Of a stretch of 64,000 nt of DNA, positions 32,096 through 42,728 are shown in pieces. Location: NCBI GenBank assembly GCA_022559985.1, contig JAFJTR010000032.1, positions 248,001-312,000 on the forward strand, read 5' to 3'. The translations under genes were made by a program, and so were the position numbers. Position 1 is the first letter of the stretch, and each line of letters begins with the position of its first letter. Under the pieces are notes generated by a model. The model saw only the letters and a list, made by a program, of their open reading frames with translations. It ran no database searches and was not told the origin of the DNA. Origin of the DNA: Parastagonospora avenae f. sp. tritici 18332-5 (taxonomy: Eukaryota > Ascomycota > Dothideomycetes > Pleosporales > Phaeosphaeriaceae).

Positions 32096-34884
32096 AACGT
32101 TCTAAATGTATGGCGCCAAAGGCTGGCAGCTTGCACCACTGCAGGTTCCCGTCTGATAGGCTAACGGGGAAGACGAGGTAGTGGAATGGCGTGCAGTGGG
32201 AGGAGGGGAGTAATAGGCCCAGAAATAGACGCCCGGGAGAAGTCGATAAACGATTTGCAAACGAAGCGCATCCAGACCAAGAAACTGCAGCGCAAAGAGC
32301 TTGGTAATGTGTAATCTGACAAGGTGTGCTTATCCCGGCCGTCAGCGTGCGTGTAAGATGGCCTAGACGAGCGTAATATAGCTCAAAGCTCGTGGTCGCA
32401 CGTCTGTCTCTCGTGCGCCTCGCAGTACAAAGGTGCCTCAAGAGAGAGGAAGAGCCAGCAGACGGGTACATCGTTACTCTTCGTACGCCTCGGAAGCGGA
32501 GCTCTGCCCAGACTGCGGGCGCTCTAATGCTTGGACAGAGGCTTTGAACGATACCCAATTGCTGCGAGCTGTTTGACGCCTGCAAAACGTGACATGGTCG
32601 TTGAGGGTGGTGAGTGGTTGGGGATTACAGGGACTGTGCATAAAACCCAGGCGGACTAGTCGATTTAAGCTACGGGAAGCGCCCATCCCATCTAGTCCCA
32701 GCCAATCGCAGCGGGAAGGTGCCGTGAGACGCTGAGGAAGGCGCCTCCCGGCCCACACCAGTCATCAGGCCAGCGTGAAGTCGAGCCCCAACCAAGACAG
32801 CAGAGCATGTGTCTTCGAGTCCGCTGTCTCAGAGTATCGCCGCAGATAGTCTCCCTCGCAGAAACGATAAGAGTCTCCGCCTGCCCGCGTGAAAAAAATC
32901 TATCGCCTCCATCAGCCGCACTGTACGGCTTAACCTGCACGTCTTGTCGCTGGTCAGCTTGGTCGGTGCCGGCATGTGACTGATTTGCATGTGTGCATGC
33001 CATGCGAAAGCAACTAATCGCGAATCACAGCCCACCCTTTGCACGCTAATTTGCCACACAGGCGTACATTTTAACTTGATTTAAACTCGGGCACGCTAGC
33101 CAAATCCGTTTCGTTTCCATGCACGGTTATTTTTGGTGTCTTTTGCTGCATCGTGGGGTGACCCGAGAGGAGTGCTGACCATCTGCCACGAACAGGCGAC
33201 ATGGGTGCGGCACCTTCGACAGTCGTCCACGTTGTTCGTTGTTCGTGGCATATGGTGATGTATGCGCTTTTTCAACATCCACCAAGGTCGGGTTTGGCCG
33301 CATGCTCACTCCACCACCATGCGCAATGGGACGGCCCTTCCGTCACTGCTGGCGATGAACATGGCCCGGCGAACATAAAGCGCAGCCAAACCACGCCGCA
33401 CAGTCATGCCGAAACATGCATCTCTCGAGGCACTTTTTCAAGAGGCTGGTGTGCAGTTCACCGGCTCATCGGTTCCTTCCCTTGCCGCATAATCCTCCCA
33501 AAATGCCAAACCGCCACTCCAAACTCCCAAAATAACCCTTACATTCCCCGCTATCCATCTCACTCGCATCCCGTTGCCTGACACACATGATATGTGCACT
33601 ACCAGACCAGGCGTTCGCTACGCACCCAAGGCAGATCCACCCGCTCCGTTTCGAAACATCTCCCGCGCAGACATAAACATTTTAACCCACATTTAGCCTC
33701 GCCTAACCACTGCCCATGTCGACTTGATATTGTCATGCAGGATCAGGTACCTGGATGAGTACATATTTGCGTCATTAGGGCTGAGCTCAACAATGTTGGG
33801 GAGTACGCCTGATGGACGGGCGAGAGCTAATTGTAGATACTAGCGCGGTCATATTGCAGGCTGATATACATGCTTGACACGGCAATTGAAGATTCTTGGG
33901 CACGGTGGGGAATGCAGGTACTGAGAAGGATTCGAATTATTCTAGAGATTATCAATTACGAAAAGGGTCTTGCCGTCCAATTGATGTGTTAGACTAAAGC
34001 TATGTACAGTACTGCTAGGCTCCTAACACGACGGTGATACGGTTTGCACGGCTCTAGGCTATTAGATCATCGGCTACTTATTACGCCCAAGTCACTTTCT
34101 GTCATAGTTGCTACAGGGTATTTCGAGGAGTATCATCCAATGATGCAGGTACCCACGAGGCAAGAATGGAAACAATGTTTCGAACCGCAAATGGAGAGAT
34201 GAAGCCTGAACATGCAGTGCCCGGATCAAAGTAGGAACGAATGAGATACTGCTAAGTGCGTGACACGCACGGCAGTGATCTCGGGAGACACATTTGCACG
34301 ATTAATTCGTATCATTGTCTTAGCGCAAGGATGTGTTTCAAATTAATGTTGACTCTTTCTACAGCTTCTTAGTTTTCTATGCTGATTGGTGACTGAGATC
34401 CTCATGATGTTGCTGACGCTGTTGAACGTTTCGATGGCGCTTTTCAGGCTATGCATCTCTTCTTACCTCTACTTCTCCAGTCCTGAAGGACTAATCGATA
34501 TGATGGAAGACTGAATTGGCAAGGCAGTCTATCGCGATTCGCATGGGAGCGTACAACAAGGCAGTGTTGACGCAACAGGTAAAGAGCATTTTACGTCACT
34601 GTGCAGCCATGCAAGAAGCGATGCAGGTACTGAGAGCAACATTGGGTCTGATTTCTCTGCGTGTGAGTTCTTTACGTTCAACTATTGAAGTCTGGTTTGC
34701 TACAGCCCGCGCTAAACACCGGTTGGTGCTGGCCTAGAAATGGAACTTATGGCATCGAATCACATCACTATTTATACATAGTGCCACTATACATTCCGCA
34801 AAAAACAGACTAAGTAGGTGTCTTTTTCCTTCAGCCCCCTGATTGATGAGTTCATCAAGGAGGTTCGCAATCTAATTCTTGTAA
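32096..34884. other. Gene-poor region
   Basis: 2.8 kb with no recognisable intact gene. GC falls noticeably after about 33.7 kb. It holds a diverged copy of the hairpin repeat near 34.0 kb and a short open frame at 34516-34737 that may be a gene remnant but matches nothing known to me. The 14-mer TGCAGGTACTGAGA occurs at 33913 and 34622. Confidence 0.45.
33988..34078. repeat. Diverged copy of the ~92-bp hairpin repeat family
   Basis: The stretch AAAGCTATGTACAGTACTGC followed by TAGG aligns with the family arm GAGGCTATACACAGTATTGC-TAGG found (reversed) at 62.6 kb. Most differences are transitions. The far end (near 34053-34075) resembles the opposite arm. Likely an old copy altered by C-to-T type mutation. 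Confidence 0.4.
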
Positions 34885-35073
34885 TCAGACTAGATTGGAC
34901 GTAATTTCCCCGTTGTTTTCCCCTATATACGCTGTAATCTGGTTGTAGTTCGTGTTATCCTTGGCAATACTGAGGAGGGCGAAGAATCTGTCTCGTGGAT
35001 CTGTGGCATCGACTAAATACTTTTTCTTATCGTAAAATGTTCCCACCATGCTGATTAAGGGAAGACGCTTCAT
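34885..35073 (-). pseudogene. HET-domain (heterokaryon incompatibility) fragment
   Basis: The 62-codon frame contains VDATDPRDRFFALLSIAKDN, which matches the conserved ATDPRDKxxALLGLA block of HET-domain proteins, the cell-death domain of fungal non-self recognition. The start and remaining HET blocks are missing or not in frame around it, and the frame stops soon after. This is a remnant. Call based on one short but characteristic motif. Confidence 0.5.
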
Positions 35074-35208
35074 TCTGGGAAGAACTCCTCAGCGGAGGAG
35101 GTAAATAGCCCGATCCCCTGGACAAGTCTCTAAGAGCGATTTCGTGTAAATAGTGACATTCGGGTCTCATGCGGTGTCTCTACCAATCAAGTAATTGGAA
35201 TAGCCGAA

Positions 35209-35865
35209 ATGAAAGCCGAAATGAACGTCGACAGTTTGAGTGAAGTGTGCTTCCGGGACCCTTTTATGTCCACAAATGAAGGTGGCCGTCGTTGCCATGA
35301 GAAACAGGTATGGCCGGATCCACACGCTTCGGCGGAGACTCCAGGAGACCTACACGACCTGTTCCGCGATGTCTTAACACGCGACTTTCACAGTAACGAT
35401 GAGCTAGTGCTATACATTCAATGAGTGCTCTTTTCGAAACCGCCGTTAACCCTAGAGCAACTGTGCTTTGACATGCTTTCTGGAAATGAGCCTGGGGCAT
35501 TATTAAGGTGGGACCATGATGAGATCACGCAAGACGTGATCCGGCGCTTCATACTCGGCACTTCCTAAGGCCTCTCTGAGGTAACCACATCTATATATCC
35601 CAAGGTCCAGTTCATTCACGAGTCAGTGAGAGACGTTTTACTGAAGGAGGAAGGTCTTGGCAACATCTGGTCTGATCTCCGAAGAAAGTTTGACGGCCAA
35701 AGCCATGAATGGTTGAAGCGATGCTGCTTGAATCAAATAAGCATGAAAATATCTACTGCTTTCGAGATCCATAATTGTCCCTCTCTATTACCATTACAGC
35801 AAGCCATAGAGTGGAGAAGATTCGCTAAACATGCTATTCACATTCCTGGAATAAATTGTACATAA
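35209..35865 (+). pseudogene. NACHT/STAND-type gene remnant with two in-frame stops
   Basis: A single frame runs through this stretch, broken only by TGA 35422-35424 and TAA 35566-35568. Seen: PGDLHDLFRDVLTRD, then after the first stop LTLEQLCFDMLSGNEPGALL, WDHDEITQDVIRRFIL, and after the second stop VQFIHESVRDVLLKEEGLG and GQSHEWLKRCCLN. These blocks follow the NTPase domain in many fungal NACHT-ankyrin/STAND proteins. The upstream NTPase part and downstream repeats are absent. The first stop replaces a Trp expected before VLF (TGG to TGA); the second may replace CAA (Gln). Both fit G:C to A:T decay such as RIP. It lies next to a HET fragment in opposite orientation. Confidence 0.6.
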
Positions 35866-35926
35866 TGCGCTATACCTAATCATGCAGAAGCGGTGGAATG
35901 GGACTGTGTTACTCAAGTACCCTATC

Positions 35927-37394
35927 TCAATGACTGCCTACTTTGTAATTACCGCTCACACTTCCTTCTGCACCTTTGGCACGATTGTCCACATACACTA
36001 ATTTCACTTCGTCTTCACTCTTCGAGTCTTGGTTCACCCCAAAATTCGTGGTGCAATGAATAGCCCCGTCGCCTCCGTCGCGCTTACTCGATCTTTTCAC
36101 ATTGAAGATTCCGTTCCTTGACGCTTTTATGTGCGAGCCTCCGTACTGATTACTCGTGGTTTTGTGTTCAGCGGAACCGAATCCAGACGGTAGAGTTTGG
36201 ACAAGGATCGAGCGTATAGAGGGTAGACAAGAACAGACTAGCCCTACCGTAATTTCGACAATTGACCATTTCGTGGTGATAACTTGGTCGTAAGTCGGGT
36301 TGGTCGATTGGCCAAATCCTATGAGAGCACGGAGGCGAACGATTGATATGACAGTCGCGCTACAGATTGCGTCAATAGGGATACGGATGAGGAAGAGGGT
36401 GTAAGCAACTCACAGCGTCCCCAGGCAAAACATCAAGATCACTCCCCACTTCTTTGTCTTCGAAAGCTTAAGGTCGATCAGCTGCGATACAGGTATCGCA
36501 AGCATCCAAAAGTCGACAAAGATGCTCGTGGCCGCGTTTGACCATACCACAGCGTTGATGTTGACGCAACGACCTGCATGCTCTCCGTCCCAAGCCACCC
36601 AGAGATATGACATCGGCCAACATTGAAACACCGCGGTGATAAAGAATGCAATACCCCATAGAACGTTGAAAACTAACGTGAGCGAGATGACACGCTGCAC
36701 GGTGCGCGCTGGGAAAATCCGCTTATAGAAGAAGAGGAAAGACAACTTCAGCGTCGTGATGGCGCAGAAGTACAGTATCTCTGCAATCCAGTAGAACTTG
36801 TAGAACTCGTTGATATGGTCGAACTGTATAGTCCAAACGTCCCTGCCCATACCAATTGCTATAAGCTTTATCTCAGTGATGATGTTGTTGGTTATAAGGC
36901 AGAGAAACGTGGCGATAATGAGACCATCGTCGATAGCAAAGCGATTTGCGGCAGGCCCCAACAATTTTTGGCCAAATCGCAAGAGTATCGTGCAGGCGCA
37001 TAAAACCGCCATTGCTATGTTGACCGCTCTGATATCATCGCTTTTGTTGCGCGTGGGTTCGTTGCACAGTGTAGCCGTAACATTCCTCGCAATAAGGCCT
37101 TCTTTGACCGTGCAAGAGGATAGCAAACATTGCCCTACAGCTAACTTTTGTAGTGAATTTGTGCATACGCAGGCGAAGTCGGTCGGACTACAGTTCTGGG
37201 TACTTGGTGCGCTCGCAATACATTTTGACTGTATGGGCTGTCAGCATATAGATACGACCAAGGACTTATGACAGAGTGCCTACTGCACAAGGAGACAGGC
37301 TAATGAGTGCCTGAAGTGCCTTCGGATCCTGAGCCGCTGCATGTTCAATGGGCATGGATGAGACTAGCACAGCAATGAAGAGAGAGAGCTTCAT
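35927..37394 (-). CDS. CFEM-domain seven-TM receptor-like protein (Pth11-like)
   Basis: Three exons: 37284-37394, 36414-37228 and 35927-36359; introns of 55 and 54 bp; 452 residues. Seen: signal peptide MKLSLFIAVLVSSMPIEHAAA; a CFEM domain with all eight cysteines at residues 36, 40, 50, 57, 59, 71, 76 and 92 in the expected spacing and Asp54; then seven hydrophobic helices with fungal rhodopsin-like signatures (YWIAEILYFCAITTLKLSFL, FYKRIFP, NVLWGIAFFITAVFQCWP) and, from exon 3, VRLRALIGFGQSTNPTYD and WSIVEITVGLVCSCLPSIR. A polar 110-residue tail follows. This architecture is that of Pth11-type putative GPCRs that sense surface or host cues in plant-associated fungi. The gene looks intact although its neighbours are decayed. 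Ligand unknown. Confidence 0.85.
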
Positions 37395-38950
37395 GTTTGG
37401 AGGTATTCACAGTGGTCAAGTAACGGCTTCGAGGAAGCTCAAATTAAGTACGAGGAATCAGTCGTCTTTCCACCCCTAGATACCAAGACCCTGGAGAGGT
37501 CAAAACATCCCTGGCGGTTGGGAATCCCATGTTTTAGTGTGGGACTAGGCAAAAAAAAGATTTGGCCCGTGGCCGGCATCAGGCCCAAAAGGTACCTATG
37601 GTGTGCATGAAGTTTCGTGTACAATGCGCTTGTGCCCAATTCGCTTTCTCACAGGGCTATTCCATTACGCCACATCCATGTTCACAGCGTCGGCAAACGG
37701 TGTTCCGCTGCTGTCGATCAAACCCAGACACGAACGGCAAGATCGGAAGATACAAATATACACATGTATCTTAGAAACGCGATAGTGATCGACCTCGGGA
37801 ACTCTCAGCTTCCACAGAACCAGTGCCACCTACCATAGGTATATAGAAATACATCTTTCGAGCCAGGTGTCGGCTCAAAGATGGGTAGTATGAGTCTGCT
37901 CTTTGCTTTTTGCGCATTCACTCAACAAATGTCCAGGTGAAGTCTGGGCTTCCAAGGTCATGCGATCGGCCAGAGTTTACCTAGATGTGACATGAATAGT
38001 GAGCCCGCATTGATCAACATCCACGGGCTCCCCGCGTGCCCAACCCCTGTAAAGCTTTCTTTTGTGCCTGCTAGAACACTGTGTTGATGGGGTTAAGTTT
38101 GCCCAGGTAGAAGCTTCGGAGCGACCTCCGTCTTTGATCAAAATCTTTAGCCCGATCCTACCACATATTGTAGTCTCATTCCTCAGCCGATCCATGACCA
38201 AGACGTTGCTTGCATGCCTAGGTATTTTCAGTATCAGACTAGACAACATATACGTGCTGGGAAGCATCAGTAGCAGTGACGACCAAAAGCGTTTGGATCA
38301 TCGTCCAACCCCACAATCATCGTTCATTTGGCCATCGCTATCATATTAATGTTTAACGTTTACCGTATCTTATTAAAAGAGCAGGCGAACAATAGCACGA
38401 CCACAATCCACACGGCTATTCAACAGAACCTGTTGTCATATGCAGACTTGAATCCTATTTTCTAATAACACTTCAATTTCAATATTACTTACATGCGCAC
38501 AGTAAAGTGCTTCGTTCAAGCCGATATCCATGTATCGAGTATCGTTCGTGTTCAGTTGGTTACCATCAAATACTGCGGTTCAATCACATTGCATTCAGAC
38601 TAACCCTACGTGAACAGACAAGAACTTTCTTGATCTGATGATTCGCAAATATCAACTCAAAGATCGATCGCGTCTTACGCCTCCGCTCGGAAAGAAAAGT
38701 CTCGCTTGATAGAACCAGAAAGGTAACAGGGAGAGTTCATTCGGGAGGACGGGAGACACCAGGCCCCCCGCAAACCCAGCACTAGTCTTGCGTCTACTAT
38801 CTGGGGACGGCCTAGTCAGAAACTCTGAGAAGTAGCTTTAACTAACCGGAGGGTCTCCGTGCCGTCCCGGCCATTTTATCCGTCATTCAGAACCCAAACC
38901 TTACTTCACCAATCCAGTGACATCCCAACGAACACATCTACATCGCCACC
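37395..38950. other. Intergenic, divergent promoter region
   Basis: 1.55 kb between the CFEM receptor gene and the small membrane protein gene, which diverge. Short frames only (under 100 codons). No repeat family member or gene seen. Confidence 0.5.
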
Positions 38951-39427
38951 ATGCTCCTCACATCGCCCAAAACAACCATCCCCTCCGTCTATCTCATGTT
39001 CTTCCAATGGGTCGACCCTATCATCTGCATCTGGGGCGCATCCATGGACTTCCTCACCCCAACCACCGTCCTCAGCTCGCACGTCCCCAGTCCAGATGTC
39101 GACATCGGCCACATTATGATTCTGCAGCAACGCGGAGGCGCAATGTTGAATTTCGCCGTCATCTCGGCCGTCTTGTTGCGCTACACACATGACCCTCGGA
39201 TCTGGAAAATCGTGCAGAGTGCGTTTTTCGTCGTGGATCTGGCGCTGTATTATGCGGCGTATCAGGTCTTGAGGGCGCAGGGTAGGTTGAATCCGACGAA
39301 GTGGAGGTGGGAGGATTGGGGAAGTATGGTGATTTCGGTTGTTTCTGGGGCGGCTAGAGTGGCGTTTTTGATGGGTGTGGGCCTAGAGAAGGGGAAGAAA
39401 GGAAAGAAAGGGAAAAAGGCACAGTAA
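38951..39427 (+). CDS. Small four-TM membrane protein (possibly DUF7704-like)
   Basis: Intronless, 158 residues. Seen: IPSVYLMFFQWVDPIICIWG at the N-terminus (TM1), ILQQRGGAMLNFAVISAVLL, IVQSAFFVVDLALYYAAYQV and WGSMVISVVSGAARVAFLMG, so four TM segments, then a lysine/glycine tail (KGKKGKKGKKAQ). The pattern of a Pro-x-x-Tyr start and a FxxxxxP motif in TM1 recalls the fungal DUF7704 family; this is tentative. The basic tail suggests a cytosolic C-terminus. Confidence 0.68.
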   Translation: MLLTSPKTTIPSVYLMFFQWVDPIICIWGASMDFLTPTTVLSSHVPSPDVDIGHIMILQQRGGAMLNFAVISAVLLRYTHDPRIWKIVQSAFFVVDLALYYAAYQVLRAQGRLNPTKWRWEDWGSMVISVVSGAARVAFLMGVGLEKGKKGKKGKKAQ

Positions 39428-40116
39428 CGCACATTGGGAGAAATACGGAACTGCAGAAACAGTGTGCTCTACACCTTGCTGTGATTTAAGACCATCTTGA
39501 TGTCATTTTTCTCGTAGATTTCCAAGGTTGAGATGCGATTAGCCTTGATATGCAATCAGTCGAAATATTCAATCAAGATCTCAATATGCAGGCCTAAAGG
39601 GGGATTTAGCACTGTACCTACCTATTGAATATCGTTCATCATGACGTGATGTTATTGTTGATATATCTTGTTAGCTGCAGGACAACTAGCTGTTAAGAGA
39701 TGAGAAAAAGTACACTTCCTACTACGAAAGCAGACACCAACGTTAGAAAGATACTCTTGCTTTTTACCTCGTCCACAACTCGCTACATATGCACACTAAA
39801 GATTTCTCACATCACTCATACGCAGCAATAGATTTGTTATAATGATTTATACTTCATTGCGTGCCCTACCCTACAGTGTCTCATGACAGCGCTATGCTAC
39901 GCTCGCTATGTAAAACTCTTTGTGAACCAAACAAAAGTGCTAACACACTATGAGCGCCGTGCTATGCTATGCTAAAACCCAAAACCAAAAGTTTATGAAA
40001 CGCCTCTGCTGTGCTCTATGCAATTGCATGTATCCCAAAAGCCCCATGTGCTGAACGCCGTAATGCAAAAAGAGAAGTGTGTCGAAGTTGTGCTGAAAGT
40101 GTCGCATGTAACGCGG
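39428..40116. other. Intergenic
   Basis: Between the 3' ends of the small membrane protein gene and CDC6 (convergent). Lower GC; no gene seen. Confidence 0.5.
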
Positions 40117-42102
40117 CTAATTGCTGCTCTCGAGAATATCCCTCAGAATAGTCATGCCCGGACCCGACAAGGCATCATAGAGCTCCTTGTCGCCAACCGC
40201 ACTGGCAACGCGGCGGTCCTCGACTACAACGCCACCAGCGAAGCCGTTGGCCTTGCCTCTGCCGCGCCTGCTTGGTGTGCCTGCGGCTACGAGCGATCCT
40301 GACTTACCCTCGACCGCCGAAATGAGTGACAATGTCTCGAGACTCTCAACAATGTCGCGGAACTCGGTGCTTGTGAGGGGATGAAGAATGTTTTCGCGCT
40401 TGCAAAGGGCGGTGTATGCTTCGAAAAGCTCCTTGATGGTGGGCGCGGTGTTGTGCGACTTTGACGGTGTTGCGAGGACGCTCTCTCCGGCTGAAGCGCG
40501 CTTCTTCTTCTCGATAGCTGCAAGAGAGCAGAGGACTGCCTTTTGCTGGAGGTTGAGGTTTCGGAGACGCTGCGAGGTACCGTTGCTGAAGACTGTAGCG
40601 GTGATCTTGGCGACATGCGCAATCGTCGCTCGTGGGGCCGTAACGACTGTGAGCTGGGCGAGAGAGTTGGCAAGCATCTTTTGCGCGTTGGGCTTTGACG
40701 GTGATCGGACAACTGGCGACGAGAGATTGATGTTGTCGACAAGGGGTGTTTTTGTGGGTGATGGAGTTGGTGATGGAGTGGTCTCAGTCGCCTTCTTCGC
40801 ATGCTGGTCGCGGGTGTCGGCCTCGATCAGATCGATAGCTCGGCGGCAGATGTCGAATGCCTTGCGCAAGTCGCCTGATTGTGATGCGACCTTCTTGGAA
40901 AGGAACATGATGGCGGTGGGGTGGACGAATGGAAGTTGTTCCGATCCTGCCGGAAGTAAAGCCTTGAGTTTTGATGTGATGACTGAAGAGATCTGCGCGG
41001 CAGAGTATGGGAGGAATGGAAGTAGGTGTGGCTTCAGGCCGCGGGCCTTTAGCCTTGGAAGGAATCGATCAGTGAAGTCAAGAGCGTTTGCAATGCCGAC
41101 AAGAATAAGGCCTGACGACTTTTGCATTGACCAGTCGAAGATGTTGTATAGCAGGTCGATGTCCAGCTCCAAGAGATGGTCCACTTCGTCCAGTGTAACG
41201 ACGTATGACGTCTTTCGTTGCTGGAAAAGTTCGTGTAGAGCGTCCATCTCGTCGCCCTCAGCAACCTCGGTGATGTCGACAAACTCCTCCAAAAGTGTCC
41301 TGTAGAGGTATGTCGCGTTCTTGATGCTCATGCAGTTGATGTAGCCAGTCGTTGCGGATCCGTCTGATGATACGGAAGTGCAAACTTCGTTGACAAATGC
41401 GCTCTTTCCGGTGCCGGGTGGTCCTGAGACGTAAATGCACCCTGCCTTCTTGCCCTTTGACCGTGTTGAGATGAAGCTCTCGAGCTCTTTGCGCTCCTGC
41501 TCGCGTCCGTATAGTGCCGTTGGTGCTGAGCCGCGCGCAAAAACTTGTCGCGCTTCATTGTAGATAGTAGGCGCAGTGTGTCGAGGAGTTCCTGGCGTAT
41601 GTGGTGTGCGTGGTGTCAATGGCCGTCCAGCAACAATGAGTCTGTGTCTTGGCGTGACCGCGACCTTTCCGGCAAGCGCGTCTCGGTGCCTTGGTGTCGA
41701 GGGTGTGCGAAACGGCTTCTCGGGATCTGCGATATGCGCCTTTGCTGGCGAGTTCTCTGTTGCTGTTGAAAGGGGAAGTCGTGATCCAGGTGCGCCATGT
41801 TTCGCAGGAGTTGTACCAGCGTTCTTTCCGCGCTTTGCAGACGGCTTCTCCTCGGCCTCGTCCACGTCCACCTCCATAGCATCGACATTGCGCACATTCT
41901 TTCTCTTCGGTGTGACAAACGGGTTCTCAATCTCTGCTTCGTCGAGGATGACAAACTGTGCCCGTCGTTTTGATCGCGTGGAGATGGCATCTGCATACCG
42001 CGTTAGATACGTGTTGAGCAGGAAAGCAAGACCGGAGTGCTTACCTGTTGCGTCTGCAGTGGCAGAGCTGCGAGTTCTCTTTCCAAGAACAGTAGAAGCC
42101 AT
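40117..42102 (-). CDS. cdc6: Cell division control protein 6 (Cdc6/Cdc18)
   Basis: Two exons, 42045-42102 and 40117-41990; 54-bp intron; 643 residues. Cdc6 with ORC and Cdt1 loads MCM2-7 onto origins. Seen: an N-terminus with many TP sites (RPLTPRTPHTPGTPRH), expected CDK targets; LYGREQERKELESFI; Walker A YVSGPPGTGKSAFV; Walker B VVTLDEVDHLL; sensor-1 LILVGIANALDFTDRFLPRL; sensor-2 GDLRKAFDICRRAIDLIE; and a C-terminal winged helix. The intron is free of stops and a multiple of three, so an unspliced reading adds 18 residues; GTAAGC donor, ATCTAAC branch and TATGCAG acceptor argue it is removed. Orc1 is less likely given the lack of a BAH domain. Confidence 0.94.
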   Translation of the reverse strand: MASTVLGKRTRSSATADATGKHSGLAFLLNTYLTRYADAISTRSKRRAQFVILDEAEIENPFVTPKRKNVRNVDAMEVDVDEAEEKPSAKRGKNAGTTPAKHGAPGSRLPLSTATENSPAKAHIADPEKPFRTPSTPRHRDALAGKVAVTPRHRLIVAGRPLTPRTPHTPGTPRHTAPTIYNEARQVFARGSAPTALYGREQERKELESFISTRSKGKKAGCIYVSGPPGTGKSAFVNEVCTSVSSDGSATTGYINCMSIKNATYLYRTLLEEFVDITEVAEGDEMDALHELFQQRKTSYVVTLDEVDHLLELDIDLLYNIFDWSMQKSSGLILVGIANALDFTDRFLPRLKARGLKPHLLPFLPYSAAQISSVITSKLKALLPAGSEQLPFVHPTAIMFLSKKVASQSGDLRKAFDICRRAIDLIEADTRDQHAKKATETTPSPTPSPTKTPLVDNINLSSPVVRSPSKPNAQKMLANSLAQLTVVTAPRATIAHVAKITATVFSNGTSQRLRNLNLQQKAVLCSLAAIEKKKRASAGESVLATPSKSHNTAPTIKELFEAYTALCKRENILHPLTSTEFRDIVESLETLSLISAVEGKSGSLVAAGTPSRRGRGKANGFAGGVVVEDRRVASAVGDKELYDALSGPGMTILRDILESSN

Positions 42103-42728
42103 TGTAAGAGTGTGCAGAAGGTACAATGGGTGGTTTGTGGTGTGGAAGGCACGACGGGGTGGGATGATGAAGATGAGGAAGGAGTCGGCCGCAGATACGC
42201 GACTTAACCAGGCGCGACCGCGTAAAGTGGAAAGCGCGGTGGTCGGAGCGCCCACCAGCCCCATTCGACTAGCGCGATTCTCCACATGCTGCCACTCTTC
42301 ACTTTCTAACCTCGCGCCACGACAGCATGAAACACTGAACGATACAATACCTTCGACTAAGCTCTCAGCGAGCCTTATGTCGCGTCAGTCATCGGGGCAC
42401 GCCGGGTGTAGCACGGATCCTATTGCTTGCATCCACTGTCGGCCTGTCGCTCCCTCACCATCATCGTTCCATGGGAACACGCTCTGCACGCACGGTGGTC
42501 TGGAACTGTGTTCCCGGTCTAGGTGACATATCACAAATCGAATCAACGCATTCAGTCGTATTTGTGAAGGGCGATCATCAGGGGCCCTACTCCGGAACGC
42601 TTCATCTAGCTCGTTGCAAACGCGTGACTTCCGAGCATTTTGTACACGTACCATGGCCTTGAATCCCTGAGGCAAAAGGTTAGCATGTGCTGCTACAGTC
42701 AGCCTTGTAAGCTGAGAACAAAATACAA
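42103..42728. promoter_or_regulatory. CDC6 promoter with ACGCG cores
   Basis: Upstream of CDC6 an ACGCG lies at 42197-42201 and a CGCGT at 42219-42223, 95-121 bp before the start codon. These match the core seen three times upstream of MCM7 and fit G1/S control by an MBF-like factor. The remainder to 42728 shows no gene. Confidence 0.4.

Noticed and set aside
31758..32585. 275-codon minus frame upstream of the four-TM gene
   Set aside because: No domain, overlaps a better candidate 5'-UTR intron, and ends beside the real start codon.
33913..34635. 14-mer TGCAGGTACTGAGA occurring twice
   Set aside because: Too short to define an element; flanks do not align.
40388..41305. 305-codon plus frame opposite CDC6
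   Set aside because: Antisense to the AAA+ core of Cdc6; no independent support.
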